Shown: positions 1 through 10,191 of the stretch, piece after piece | How the letters are laid out: each line of letters starts with the position of its first letter | Position numbering within the stretch: position 1 is the first letter of the stretch | From: Haliotis asinina | Taxonomy: Eukaryota > Mollusca > Gastropoda > Lepetellida > Haliotidae | Direction of reading: 5' to 3' | DNA length: 64,000 nt | Assembly: GCF_037392515.1 (NCBI RefSeq) | Contig: NC_090285.1 | Coordinates: 3,103,501 to 3,167,500, forward strand | Made by a program: the position numbers and the translations under genes | Notes under the pieces: model-generated | Told to the model about the DNA's origin: nothing | The model's input: the letters and a program-made list of their open reading frames with translations, nothing else | Database searches by the model: none

Positions 1-62
1 ATTAGGTTACTTACGAGACAAGTAATAAATACATATTTACCCATCTGTATGAAACATATTAC

Positions 63-174
63 CTTTTCCATACTTCCGGATGGCCTCCAGAGCGAGACTG
101 GCCTCACCGAATGAGTTAAATGTCTCCGCAATAAAGTAGTCCGCCTTGGCTTTTACAGCCCACTCTACTTGTTC
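63..174 (-). CDS. BHMT: BHMT-like copy 1, exon C
   Basis: 112 nt encoding [20 protein letters not shown]...IRKYGK plus one base (phase 1 out, donor G|GTAATA). It contains the conserved homocysteine-binding Glu in IAET; the Tyr that follows this Glu in vertebrate BHMT is Thr. About 90% identical to exon C of copy 2. The next exon is outside the window. Confidence 0.88.
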
Positions 175-1482
175 CTGAGGAAATGGTAACAACAGTACAT
201 GGTATGTCAACACAAAGTAATGTCTGACTGACAACCAAAACCCGACTATTTACCTAGAGGGATTCGGCAGCAGTGTTCCCAAAGACAAAACGTGGTGGGA
301 CATGATACGACCATCTATTTACGGGATTCACATGATTCGATTAGTACTTTTCTGTGATTCTTAAACACATCCTTTGACTTAGCACAATTCTTAATATGAA
401 GATTCTAGAACGAGCTCTCATAGATTATGGAAATGCATCTATTGTGAAATCCTCTTCATACGAATACCAGTGAATCGGGATATATAATACAGAGGGACGT
501 CACCTTCACTCACTTGAAATATGGACTTGACTTCCTCAATAGTTTCAAGATTCCCTGGGTCATAGATTGTCGAATTGCAAAGATTTCCAGCCATTAGAGT
601 TCCCGTTCTGTCAGCAACATCTCGCGCGATCTTCAGAGCTGCGAGATTTAACGTCTCCAGTTCGTCTTCCCTTCCAATCATTCGCATCTTTGCTCGGTGG
701 CCGTAATACTGAAAGGGAGAAAGTAAGTCTTTTAAAACAAAAATGTATGTCACACTAACTAAGAGAGAAAGTGAAAAATACAATCCCAAGAAATATACAC
801 ATAGCATCAATAAAGCAACACTTGAATCAAAGGGCATTTTTGTCAAAATAGACGATCATGCCCAATCATACTCTAATGCACAATATCTTAAAACTCAGTG
901 GTTGCATGTTCTCGTGCTGTGAAGATACCAAACGCACTGGATGTATAAATATCACAATTGTGATTTCTGCACTACAGAATTGGGATGTCCTGCCGCCATA
1001 TCGATGCTAACTTAAACATTAACCGCCCGATTAGTCTTTCTCTTGTGATGAAGCACGTGGTCACCGGAAAAGCAAAGGATTGTCCAAGACCTGGGAAGAC
1101 TAATTACCTTCACAATCTAGTCTGACAAGAGGCAATATCATGGCCCTTGCCGTGGAACTGTGGCTTTATATTTTCCCGAAAACCTGGTGTCAACATTGAT
1201 TTTCAGAAATCCATTCGTTTTCACAGTAATCTATCGAAAGTAAGTACTTCCACATTTTCATTGCATTTGTAACTTATCTCACCGTAAAAGCCTCCACAAC
1301 GTCACTTCCGGCATGTACAAATTCTTCATGCAATTGTCTGACTCTTTCCGGATGGTCTACAACTACTTCCGGTGTAAAGGGCCCGGATCTGAGAAAGCCT
1401 CTTCTCTCCAGCTCCCACATGTATCCCTCCGCGCAGATGACGTTCTCCCCATCTTGTAGCCTTTCCACCAAACCTTTCACTG
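63..1482 (-). CDS. BHMT: BHMT-like homocysteine methyltransferase, copy 1 (5' part, runs off the left edge)
   Basis: Member of the zinc-dependent homocysteine S-methyltransferase family (Pfam S-methyl_trans), which moves a methyl group from a donor such as betaine to homocysteine in the cytosol. Three exons are visible on the minus strand: 1283-1482 (or 1479), 514-708 and 63-174, all with GT-AG borders and internally consistent phases (0, then 0, then 1). They encode the first ~170 residues; the exons with the zinc cysteines would lie left of the window. No in-frame ATG opens the first exon (the first usable codon is GTG at 1480), so the start must be in, or formed with, an upstream exon that I cannot place. 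Borders and phases match copy 2 at 7841-10122, and the 63-174 exon is about 90% identical to its counterpart by eye. The Asp and Trp expected at the homocysteine/betaine site are Ala and Phe, so the substrate is uncertain. Confidence 0.85.
514..708 (-). CDS. BHMT: BHMT-like copy 1, exon B
   Basis: 65 codons, phase 0 at both ends, from [12 protein letters not shown] to EEVKSIFQ. The acceptor is a pyrimidine tract ending in CAG before TATTAC; the donor is CAA|GTGAGT. It keeps the Tyr that in vertebrate BHMT lines the betaine site, and the AGNLCN strand. Confidence 0.88.
1283..1482 (-). CDS. BHMT: BHMT-like copy 1, exon A
   Basis: Encodes [12 protein letters not shown]...VVEAFT, the first beta strand and helices of the barrel. 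The donor is ACG|GTGAGA at 1283/1282, phase 0. The acceptor is a CAGCAG doublet, so the exon can begin at 1482 or 1479; both keep the same frame. The segment [15 protein letters not shown] replaces the family's Asp-Gly-Gly loop, and GPFTPE has Phe where vertebrate BHMT has Trp. Confidence 0.85.
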
Positions 1483-1583
1483 CTGACAGAAATCAGATTT
1501 CTCACATCGCAAATACCGACGTTTAGGATCCACAGTGTTCTTCACTGCAAGACGGGCACGGGTGTAGAAAACAACTGACCCTA

Positions 1584-1850
1584 TGTGGCATGCAGGAAAC
1601 AAACAAGGCCGTCAGTACTACGGGCACAGAGAGCTACTGACTCTATATGTTCACAGTGGCATACACGAAACAAACAAGGTCGTCGGCAGTTCGGGTATAG
1701 AAAACAACTGACTACATTTATATGTTCATAGTGGCATACAGGAAACAAACATGGCCGACAGCAGTACGGACACAGAGAACAATGACCCTATGTTCACAGT
1801 GGCTTACAGGAAACAAACAAGACCGTCATCAGTACGGGTATAGAGCAAGA
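1584..1850. repeat. Minisatellite, ~72-bp unit, about 4 degenerate copies
   Basis: Each unit reads roughly: ggcatacaggaaacaaacaa, a gccgtc block, a cggg(c/t)a(c/t)agag block, then ctgaccctatgttcacagt. It sits just upstream of BHMT-like copy 1 exon A, in its putative 5' intron. No open frame is maintained. Confidence 0.75.
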
Positions 1851-1855
1851 GTGAT

Positions 1856-2126
1856 GAAGTGAGTGAGTGCAGTTTTACGCCGCAACCAGCAATATTCCAG
1901 CTATATGGCGGTGGTCTGTAAATAATCGAGGCTGGACCAGATAATCCAGTGGCCAACAACATGAGCCTCGATCTGCGCAATTAGGGAAACCGATGACAGG
2001 AGTCAACCAAATCAGCCAGCCTGACCACCCAATCCCGTTAGTGGCTACTTACGACAAGCATAGTCGCCTGTTATGGCAAGCACGGGTCGCTGAAGGCCTA
2101 TTCTACCCCGGGGACTTTCACGGGTC
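1856..2126 (-). mobile_element. SINE family S1, near full length
   Basis: Read on the plus strand it starts gtgagtgagtgcagttttac, continues through a caatattccagctatatggc core, and ends ctttcacgggtc. Since the gtgagtgag end equals the reverse complement of the (tcac)n tail of SINE family S2, the element's own direction is minus. No clear target duplication is visible at this copy. Confidence 0.8.
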
Positions 2127-2574
2127 TATAACATATAGGAATCTAGGGATAAATGACTGAAAAGCACCTCGACTGCCAACAGGGATCTAGGATTATATCA
2201 CGTAATATCATACATAGGGATGTAGAAAATGACTTACAAGGGTACACTATATAATATATTCGCTACATGGTATCTAAAGACGTGTGATATACTCAAGTTG
2301 AAACATATAACCCTGTGTAACATGTAACCCTATGTACAGAATCTATATGTTTTATACGTCCCTCTATATCGTATACCCCTATATATGATAAAGATATGCT
2401 ATATATAATGATTTACATAATGAACCAGAATACTATAAATGTGGCCTACCTGCTGTAGCCATATCCCATCGCCGAATAGACGTCGGCACTCCTTGCTCAT
2501 GTAGTACAATATTCGTTTAACAGACGCACGTCTACACCTGTTTTTATGGAAGCGTAGTAGGACCACTGTTTTCT
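2127..2574. other. A+T-rich spacer, no gene seen
   Basis: Contains loose repetitions of an acatata(a/g)ccctatgta-like word at 2200-2400. No conserved frame and no RNA gene recognised. Confidence 0.5.
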
Positions 2575-2715
2575 GATAAGTCTCATTATCTCCTATGTAG
2601 GACTTAATATCTCCTACGTAAGACGTATTACTTAGCATCTCTAACGTAGAATTTCTTCTCCATAGAATTTAGTATCTCCTTCTTGGGACCGAGTATCCCT
2701 TGTAGGAGATTAACG
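2575..2715. repeat. Degenerate array of palindromic CCTACGTAGG-type units (left block)
   Basis: Short ~25-bp steps of atctcctacgtaggactta-like sequence. Many steps contain the near-palindrome tcctacgtagga. A second block of the same words in the opposite sense lies at 3170-3300, about 460 bp away. Confidence 0.6.
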
Positions 2716-3169
2716 ATATATGTTAAAATACATTAATCTGATCAATTTATTAATCTCTTCAGTTTGCTCTGCTGTTACGCGTTGCAGTTAGTTCACTGTT
2801 TTATGTTGCCCTTTCTTACACGTTATTATTACGAGCTGAATATTTCAGAGGTCGTTGCACATGAGTCATAATCTCCGTGCCCAGTCCTTTCTTAAACCAT
2901 CGGTGGCAATCCATCCGTACTTATGCCCTTATATTCACACAAACAATTCTAAGGACATTTTGCCTTTTTGAATTGTTTTACGCCGCGCTCAACACTTCCC
3001 TATCCCAGTCAAGTCTGCTTGTGAACAATCACGAAAAAACAAACCACAAACGAGCGCGGTGTGAATATTCAAAACTCCATTACTGCAATGACGTCAAGGT
3101 CTGCCCTAACACTCACAATAACACTGTATAACAACACTGCGTCAGTGTCATACATTTCTTCATAATCCA

Positions 3170-3300
3170 AACCTTGAAAAGGATATACTAAGTCCTACGT
3201 AGAAGATACTGAGTCCTAGGTGAGAGGTAATATGTCCTAAATAGGTCTTGATAACTCTTACGTGGGAGATAGTATGCCCGATGTAGGAGATACTGACACC
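3170..3300. repeat. Degenerate array of palindromic CCTACGTAGG-type units (right block)
   Basis: Units such as taagtcctacgtagaagata and gatgtaggagatactga. Inverted relative to the block at 2575-2715, so the two blocks could be the ends of one decayed foldback element. Confidence 0.55.
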
Positions 3301-3570
3301 AAAAAATATTTTCATCGTGGCCCGACTACGCTTCCCTATGTTTTCTGTGTGATGAATACAAATTAAGGATGCTATCATTTCACAGGATGAGGCACATTTC
3401 AGTAATAATCTAAGCGAGCTCACGCTGCCCACATCACCAGCACATCGTGACTGCAATGTAGTTGCTACTATAGTATATAGATGAATTCGGAAGCAAACAA
3501 CAAACACGTCATTAAGGGACGGACGAACCTCAACCCTCACGTTAACGTGTCTTCCTACCTTAACTGTCAT

Positions 3571-3730
3571 CAGTAAGTTTAGTTTAACGCCGCTTTTACC
3601 TTTATTCCAACAATATCACGACAAGGGGCACCAGAATTTGGATGCACATATTGTACACAGTACACAGTCGAACCCGGGGTTATCGGTGTGACGAGCGGAC
3701 GCTTTAGCCGCTAGGCTACCGCACCGTCCC
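3571..3730 (-). mobile_element. SINE family S2 (tRNA-like head), near full length
   Basis: On the minus strand it starts with a tRNA-like head: ggtgcggtagcctagcggct (A box) and cccgggttcgac (B box). The body follows, and the tail gcggcgttaaactaaactta lies at the low-coordinate end. RNA polymerase III promoter boxes inside the element and the shared tail mark it as a SINE rather than a tRNA gene. Confidence 0.8.
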
Positions 3731-4921
3731 TTACCTGCCCTGAGCAGCGATAGATATCTGCATACAGATATATGTGAATTGACCTGAAAAGTCGAACAAG
3801 AAGGGTTTGGCCGTAATGGAGACGCACTTGCTGAAAGAGTACTGACACAGGTGCAGGGAGGTGCTGCCTGAAAGGGATAGGTGTGTCCTACTGGGGACAC
3901 ATCTGTCAGTTTAGTCTGGCATCAGTTCCAAGTCATATTCAAGAGGTCTTACACATTACGTATGCATGCGTATAGATACCAGTCCGCTCGTCACGTGGAA
4001 ACGTAGGCTCTCTTCCCCATGTGAAGTCACACTAATACAATTATACTAAACGTCTGATATTGTTAAAATGTACTGCAAAATATCACTTGCACGCAGTTTA
4101 CTCGTACAACAAAGATGCGCCAGATGCAAAGTAAACAGAACAGGACCCGGCCACCCTGTTTGAAACAACAATGTTTGGTTGGTTAGCTCATGGTTTCATG
4201 GTTTCTGTGCTCTTCTGCGGTACGTTTGGGGCACGATGTTATCATTTCATGGGGAAGATGTGGAAGCGACATTTTGAAAGCAAAAGTTTGTAAACCAATA
4301 TATGTATGTATGTTTTTGTGTTTTGTGTGTGTGTGTGTGTGTACATGGATATATATATGGAAGCAAATCCAACTTTTGGCCTTTAGCAAATTAATATCAA
4401 TAATGATGTCATTTCTTAACGATACTTATGTACATGTAGTTTCTGATGAACTCTCCTTGCTAACCTGGGTCATCAGCAGCCCATGCTTGTATGAGGCGAC
4501 CAGCAGGAACAGATGCTCAGGCACATACTGGTACATACCCTATTTCCATAGGTCAATGAGCGTGATGTCAATGCCCGTGATGTCAGTGCTCGAGTGTTTG
4601 GAATGTCAGTTATATAAAGACCGCCATCGTATATCTGGAATACTGTTGCTTGCGACGTTAAACAGCATCCAAACACATCAGGATTTTTTTCGCAAAAGGC
4701 TGATCACATCTCTGGGATGAAACTTTAGATTGTCCCACACTCAACGTCACCGATATGTGTCAGTCCTCAGCTGAACACTGACGCCGAGTATTTCTGCTGG
4801 GCAGTCAAAGCTGTTAAGGAGAAGTACTTTGATTACAGAAGGCTTTGAGTTACTCGTAGGTTATAGCTTCACATTCTCCACTGAAGGAAATTCTTCGCGA
4901 ATAATGATCAGCATAAAAAGA

Positions 4922-5548
4922 CAGTCTAAGTAAACTTCGTCTCAATGTATTTCGTTACACTCCACCACTGAGTCTAACAAAACCTAGCAGAAGGTCGCGT
5001 CAGGTAACCCTTGAGCAAACAATGACAGTCCAATCAAATGCGAGACGGTTAAATAGATTTAACCAATCAGACAACGGCTACTATTTAGGGATCGGAGGGA
5101 CTTTCAAAATATTCAGGTCACCGACCCAGATCTCTCCACAAACAAAAATCCGCCTATAATACAGTTATTTGACCTGCAGTATATACGCTTTGGGTTTTCT
5201 GTTGACATGGTTACCATTAGCTAATATTTCCGCAAGATAACATCCTTGAATATTGTCAAAAACACTATTTTCAGCGACTGTTTACTCACCGTTGTCATGG
5301 CAGTACGTACGCCGTGTGCATCACCCGGAAGCGATCGTACGCTAAATAGCATTCGGAATCGTTCGGGTACGAACCTTTTCGAGACAAAAAGTTCATAAGG
5401 GATGTGCGAATGTGCACTTTCGCGATTTGGTAAGCTGTGTTCTAATAGGTCAATCTCAAAGGTTACCTGACGCGACCTCCCATAAGGTTTTGTTAGACTC
5501 AGTGGTGGAGTGTAACGAAAAGTACTGAGGATAAGTTTACTTAGACTG
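4922..5548 (+). mobile_element. Mutator-like MITE, copy 1 (long TIRs, 10-bp target duplication)
   Basis: Begins cagtctaagtaaactt and ends aagtttacttagactg. The inverted ends can be followed inward for about 85-90 bp, to ggtaacc/ggttacc. It is flanked by the 10-bp direct repeat cataaaaaga at 4912-4921 and 5549-5558. No transposase frame is present, so it is non-autonomous. Long TIRs with 9-10 bp duplications fit the Mutator (MULE) superfamily. A second copy in inverse orientation is at 20835-21473. Confidence 0.85.
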
Positions 5549-5559
5549 CATAAAAAGAA

Positions 5560-7690
5560 AGTTGACTATTGTCCTCAAGTTTGCAAATGTGTAAGACGAA
5601 TTTATCAACTGTCCCATATGGTACACAACAATAAATACCCTGTACACAAGAAGTCGGGTGTTTGTTATTTGTAAACTCATTACAGGAAGAAGTTGCTTAA
5701 GAAACTGTCAAGTTGTTATATGGGTGACATCTTTAACGGTGGCGGGCAATCTTGACTATTCCCATGGAAGAATGGCCGAGAACATCATATGACTGAACCA
5801 CTGAACACCAGTGATGAAACCAAGTGGTCGCGAAAAGCATGCAAGCCTTCCGTTACAGGAAGGCCCACCTAAAAAATTACAGCAGTACTATTCACTGTAG
5901 TACTATTTCAGGGTTTGTTTGGGTTTTTTTTTTAAAAAAAAAAAAAAGAAAAAAAGCCACTTGTCAAGGGACAAGCGACTTTAAGAAAGTAAATTGTCCT
6001 GATTCATTTTCCACCTGCCCTGATCATGCTGATGTAATTATGATTAACAAATCAACACGTTACTTGATATTATTGTTTCCTGGTCTGTTTATCGAGAAGT
6101 GATAAACAGGAATGAAATATAACTTTATTATCGAAATTAAATAGCTGCATTTTGAGCAGATATGAACTGAAATGCAAGTCTATTTGCGAATTGAAACCGT
6201 GAGCAGAAATTATCTAGTAGATACCATTGTTTGATTGCTCGAAATAACTGACTTGGGCGATGGGATTCTTGAACCCTGTATTTACAGTACTGTTGCCACG
6301 AGATGGTGGCCTGTAAACAAAGAAGACATTACATCAACTAATGCAGTGTGTCCCGTTGTCGGCCACAGAACAACAGCTAATCTAACAACAAAGCGTCAGC
6401 TGACATTTTCCCAGTGTTGGTCCAATGTGTTGACCAAACCTTCTGTTCTGTGGGTTAGGTGAGTGAACAGGTATATCTTTATTTAGACTTAAAATTATCT
6501 CGACATATTAATTCTCTATATTTCATATAACTGGGTTAAATGAGTTGTGTTTGGTATTGATGTGATGAAAGGTTATTACATGTTTAGTGTTTAATGTTTA
6601 TGATGGATGATTATTTTCTTTGTATTGTTAATGTCCGTTCTACGGCGTTAATAGGGCCACTATCGTGGTCTGGTTACCAAATATTCAGAGAATATCTCCC
6701 AAACTGTTGCTGTAGTTACGGTCGGGTGTTGTCTCTACATTCGCCCTTGAGTATGTCATTCATTAATAAAAAATGCAACATCAAAAACATTAAATTTCCA
6801 ACCAACTAGCAACCCTAAATATCAGTGTGGATACGTTGTCAGTGCATATGTCAGAGGGCAATCTTTTTACTCAAAAGTTACCATGCCATATTCATTTGGC
6901 GTCTCTTACATAAGTTTCCTATGGTGTCTTATAATAAGATCGCAGCAGGGATGGTTGTCTGCTCTGTACAGCAAAGCAATGATAAAAAGTGAAATTCTAC
7001 GTCTGAGACCAGATCATTCATATTCAACAGGTTCCGTACCATGAGCTTTGTTTGTTTGGCTGCCATTATTTGACGTGTTAGGAAATCTATTAAACTGAAC
7101 CCATAACATGATTTACTGACATCGGCTGTCCAGTATTTACAGTTATTGGCATATCATGGAATCAATGGAAGGATAACGTACCAAACGATGACGTCAGACA
7201 CTTGCTTCGTGCAACTATCATGACAAACTTTCCCATCTCAGGGATCGACTTCAATCATCTTTATCAACGACTGCTAACACTTGTGATACTGGTGACCACA
7301 TTAAGTGATGACCCTTGTCAGAAATGGTTACCAGTAAGGAGCGGCTGGTGGGATCGGGTGGTCAGACTAGTGGGTTGATGGGTATGAGATATCTATATAC
7401 TGACACTTAGGAGCCATACAAGATTATTGCCAGGACGCCACAACTTCCAAAAGGCGCCACTCTTGCGACCGTTGTCGTTAGTCCGTGTCGATTGTCCGGA
7501 GACATCAACATGACAAAGGAGGCCACAAGGTACAGAGTTTCTGCTGCCATTGACGGAGTCGCATCAAATGACTGAACCTGTCCGCTACTGACATTACCAG
7601 GAAAGCATTTCTATTATTAAAATACATTTCCACTACATGCAGACCCCATTGTACGATTCCGACCATGTTATAATCATAAGTCAGTGTAAG
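5560..7690. other. Intergenic spacer between the two BHMT-like genes, no gene supported
   Basis: Holds a T-run/A-run (5925-5957) followed by a small hairpin cttgtcaagggacaag. A stretch at 6235-6458 ends in a donor-like TTAG|GTGAGT and could be an untranslated first exon of BHMT-like copy 2, but nothing confirms it. A short S1 SINE scrap (gggatcgggtggtcagacta) lies near 7350. Both BHMT-like promoters must lie in 1.5-7.8 kb; no TATA box stood out. Confidence 0.4.
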
Positions 7691-7840
7691 TAGTGGTAAC
7701 ACCACATATCCTGCTCGGGACCCGTCACAAGTTCATCCTAGACAGATCACTCGAAGAATCTGTAACAGTTCTAATGCTGGGTGTGGAGGATACTGATATG
7801 TCATTCTTCTTACTTACAGAAAAAAACATTGGTGTCATCA

Positions 7841-8044
7841 ATGAATTCGAAAGGTTTGGTGGAAAGACTACGAGATGGGGAGAACGTCATCTGCGCAGAG
7901 GGATACATGTGGGGGCTGGAGAGAAGAGGTTTTCTCAGATCCGGGGCCTTTACACCGGAAGTGGTTATAGACCATCCCGAAAGAGTTCGGGACCTGCATG
8001 AAGAATTTGTCCATGCCGGAAGTGACGTTGTAGAGGCCTTTACA
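7841..8044 (+). CDS. BHMT: BHMT-like copy 2, exon A (start codon)
   Basis: Follows a pyrimidine-rich acceptor (ttcttcttacttacag, AG at 7818-7819), giving about 21 nt of leader before ATG 7841. 68 codons; donor ACA|GTGAGA, phase 0. Encodes [16 protein letters not shown] and the [13 protein letters not shown] helix. Confidence 0.85.
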
Positions 8045-10122
8045 GTGAGAGAGTGTTGTTATGTCATTTTCGTTGTAGTCTTTTGTTCGTTTACGTTTAC
8101 GTGTGACACACAATACATCGGGGACAAACCATTCTGTCCATGTTATTTTTATGAACATGAAATGAAGTTTCCCTATTACAGTATTACGGCCACCGAGCAA
8201 AGCTGCAAATGATTGGGAGGGAAGATGACCTCGAGGCCTTAAATCTCGCTGCACTGAATATCGCACGAGATGTTGCTGACAGAACGGGAACACTAATGGC
8301 GGGAAATCTTTGCAACACAACAATCTATGACCCAGAGAATCCTGAATGCCTTGAGCAAGTCAAGTCTATATTTAAAGTAGGTGATTTGATAATTGCGAAG
8401 AATCTTCTTCGGTTCAGTATTTCCAATGTCGGTGATATTGATGTCGGTGATGTTGATGTCGGTGATGTTGATGTCGGTGATGTTGATGTCGGTGATGTTG
8501 CCGTGTTGGTCTTCATGGTTATGCCACTGTATTCTTTCCCCAGGAACAAGTAGAGTGGGCTGTTAAAGGCAAGGCGGACTACTTTATTGCGGAGACATTT
8601 GATTCGTGCAGTGAGGCCAGCCTCGCTCTGGAGGCCATCCGGAAGTATGGAAAAGGTAAATGTGCCAATCTGTTATGTAGAAGACAACTCAGACTTGGGT
8701 ACTACCAACTAACACTTAAACAATCATGATAGTTTCAGTGCCAATGGCGGACATCAGCCATACCTTTTCCACTTGTAACCTGACCCACAGGCACTTAACA
8801 GCAATATCTGTTGTCTCCCCTTTTCACCCCAGGTCTTCCAGCTGTGATCACGATGGCGGCGTATGTCCCAGACAGAACCACAGATGACGTCCCCTTCCCC
8901 CAGGCCATGAGGAGGCTGGAAGAGGAGGGGGCGGCGGTCGTGGGGCTGAACTGTGCCCGGGGGCCGGCCACGATGTTACCACTTTTGAGGCAGATCCGAC
9001 AGGCCTGTAAGGTGAGCACGCTCTCTTGTGGGTCCGCAGATCCGACAGACTTGTAAGGTGAGTCAACAGATCAGCCAGACAAGTAAAGTATTTTATGGTC
9101 ACTCTGGAGAGTCAACAACAAATGAGGCATCTATTGGTCACTCTGCTGAGTCAACACATCAGCCAGACAAGTAAGGTATCTTTTGGTTACTGTGATGGGT
9201 CAACAGATCAGTCAGACAAGTAAAGTATTTTATGGTCACTCTGGTGAGTCAACATGACAATGACAATATCTAATAAGTCAAACGATCAAATGAGCAGGTG
9301 TGTCGAATTGTGGTTCTTGACAGAGTAGTGAATCTATGGAGATCAGTGGGTCTACAATGTTAGATCCAGAGTATGCAAGGCCAGTCATTGGTAGTGTCAG
9401 AGTCGGATCGGTAGAGAGTCAGCTGATGGAGCAGATCTGTGAGCTGTTAGTGTCCATATGCATGCATGTGATTAGGATTGTTGGACGTTTTTGTTAGAAT
9501 GAATTATTGTGTGATGTGTACATGTAGTGACGTAGCACGTCCCATGCCATCCTTCCAACAACCATCCATACACCTCAACACAAACTGTTGTGGAACTATT
9601 TTCTCTTTCCAGGGCCCTATTGCCGCACTACCTGTCACCTTCCGCACCACGTCACAACAGAAGTGCTTCCAGTGCCTCACAGATCCGGTGACAGGTAGGA
9701 ATGTGTGTTACTAGTGTCCGTATTTTCACTCGGCTGTTCTATTAAAATGTGAGTTACGGTTGTTTAACAGCTTCACTGCTGAATATGTCGATATACTGAC
9801 ATATAATTACAGAATAAATACCATTTTCTACCCAGGAGCCAAGGTGTACCCAGCAGAGTTATCTCCCCTGCAGTGTTCCCGAGCTGAGATCCGCCAGTTT
9901 GCTACAGAAGCGCGGGAGTTAGGCGTACAGTACATCGGTCTGTGTTGTGGCAGCGCTTCCTACTATCTGAGGGAAGTCGCCATTGCCTACGGCCGTAACC
10001 CTCCATCTGCCAAATTTGACCCTGATCTTTCCATGAGCATTGTAACAGGAGGAGTACAGTTATTTGAAAGAGGAGGTCGAGCGAGTAAACTACGATCCTT
10101 CATGACTGGGGATATTCAGTAA
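7841..10122 (+). CDS. BHMT: BHMT-like homocysteine methyltransferase, copy 2 (six coding exons, 352 aa)
   Basis: Exons 7841-8044, 8182-8376, 8544-8655, 8833-9011, 9613-9694 and 9836-10122 (TAA) join in frame to 352 codons. It is a barrel methyltransferase of the BHMT group, expected in the cytosolic methionine/betaine cycle. The three zinc ligands are present: Cys211 in GLNC and Cys294-Cys295 in YIGLCCG; homocysteine-binding Glu150 is also kept. Departures from vertebrate BHMT: the Asp of the first loop is Ala19, the betaine-site Trp is Phe37, and the Tyr after the Glu is Thr151. The protein ends about 50 residues earlier than mammalian BHMT (406 aa), so the C-terminal dimerisation arm is missing. 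The start [10 protein letters not shown] is the only ATG in frame after the acceptor at 7819; a 5' untranslated exon is likely. It may use a donor other than betaine. Confidence 0.88.
8182..8376 (+). CDS. BHMT: BHMT-like copy 2, exon B
   Basis: 65 codons, residues 69-133, from [12 protein letters not shown] to EQVKSIFK. Phase 0 at both ends. Donor AAA|GTAGGT. Same borders as exon B of copy 1. Confidence 0.9.
8425..8500. repeat. 15-bp minisatellite (gtcggtgatgttgat), about 5 copies
   Basis: Perfect or near-perfect tandem copies inside the intron between exons B and C of BHMT-like copy 2. The unit length is a multiple of three and the frame is open through it, which explains a spurious Asp-Val-Gly read-through from exon B. 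Confidence 0.9.
8544..8655 (+). CDS. BHMT: BHMT-like copy 2, exon C
   Basis: 112 nt, residues 134-170 plus one base; acceptor ttctttccccag, donor G|GTAAAT. Contains Glu150 (IAET), the homocysteine-contacting acid of the family. Confidence 0.9.
8833..9011 (+). CDS. BHMT: BHMT-like copy 2, exon D (first zinc Cys)
   Basis: 179 nt, residues 171-230, [10 protein letters not shown] to QIRQACK. Includes [11 protein letters not shown] with zinc ligand Cys211. Donor AAG|GTGAGC. The last ~25 nt of the exon are repeated 40-50 bp downstream in the intron. Confidence 0.9.
9012..9250. repeat. Intronic tandem copies of the exon D 3' end and donor
   Basis: The exon end cagatccgacaggcctgtaa recurs at about 9033-9055 with a better donor (aag|gtgagt). 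Further, more decayed copies of cagatcagccagacaagtaa follow at ~9064, ~9150 and ~9196, spaced irregularly with tatggtcactctg filler. Use of the second donor would hit an in-frame stop (TAA at 9054-9056). Confidence 0.7.
9613..9694 (+). CDS. BHMT: BHMT-like copy 2, exon E
   Basis: 82 nt, residues 231-257 plus one base, [13 protein letters not shown] to LTDPVT. Acceptor ctctttccag, donor G|GTAGGA. Shortest exon; phase agrees with both neighbours. Confidence 0.88.
9836..10122 (+). CDS. BHMT: BHMT-like copy 2, exon F (zinc Cys pair, stop)
   Basis: Residues 258-352 and TAA. Contains YIGLCCG with zinc ligands Cys294 and Cys295. It ends FMTGDIQ without the long C-terminal extension of vertebrate BHMT. 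Acceptor attttctacccag. Confidence 0.9.
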
Positions 10123-10191
10123 TGAGAACTCACATCGAAATGAAAATTCAGATTCTAGAAACGCAGAAACTTGTAATCAAAGACAGGATAT

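Noticed and set aside
3571..3730. tRNA gene on the minus strand, and similar tRNA-like heads at 22929, 28971 and 50446
   Set aside because: A and B boxes are present but acceptor and anticodon stems do not pair, and most are joined to SINE bodies.
4190..4720. 176-codon plus-strand frame over 4190-4720
   Set aside because: It includes a gt microsatellite, resembles no protein, and has no splice context; the opposite strand is open in parts too.
6235..6458. Possible untranslated first exon of BHMT-like copy 2 ending in TTAG|GTGAGT
   Set aside because: Only a donor-like site supports it; no promoter signal and no homologous segment upstream of copy 1 was identified.
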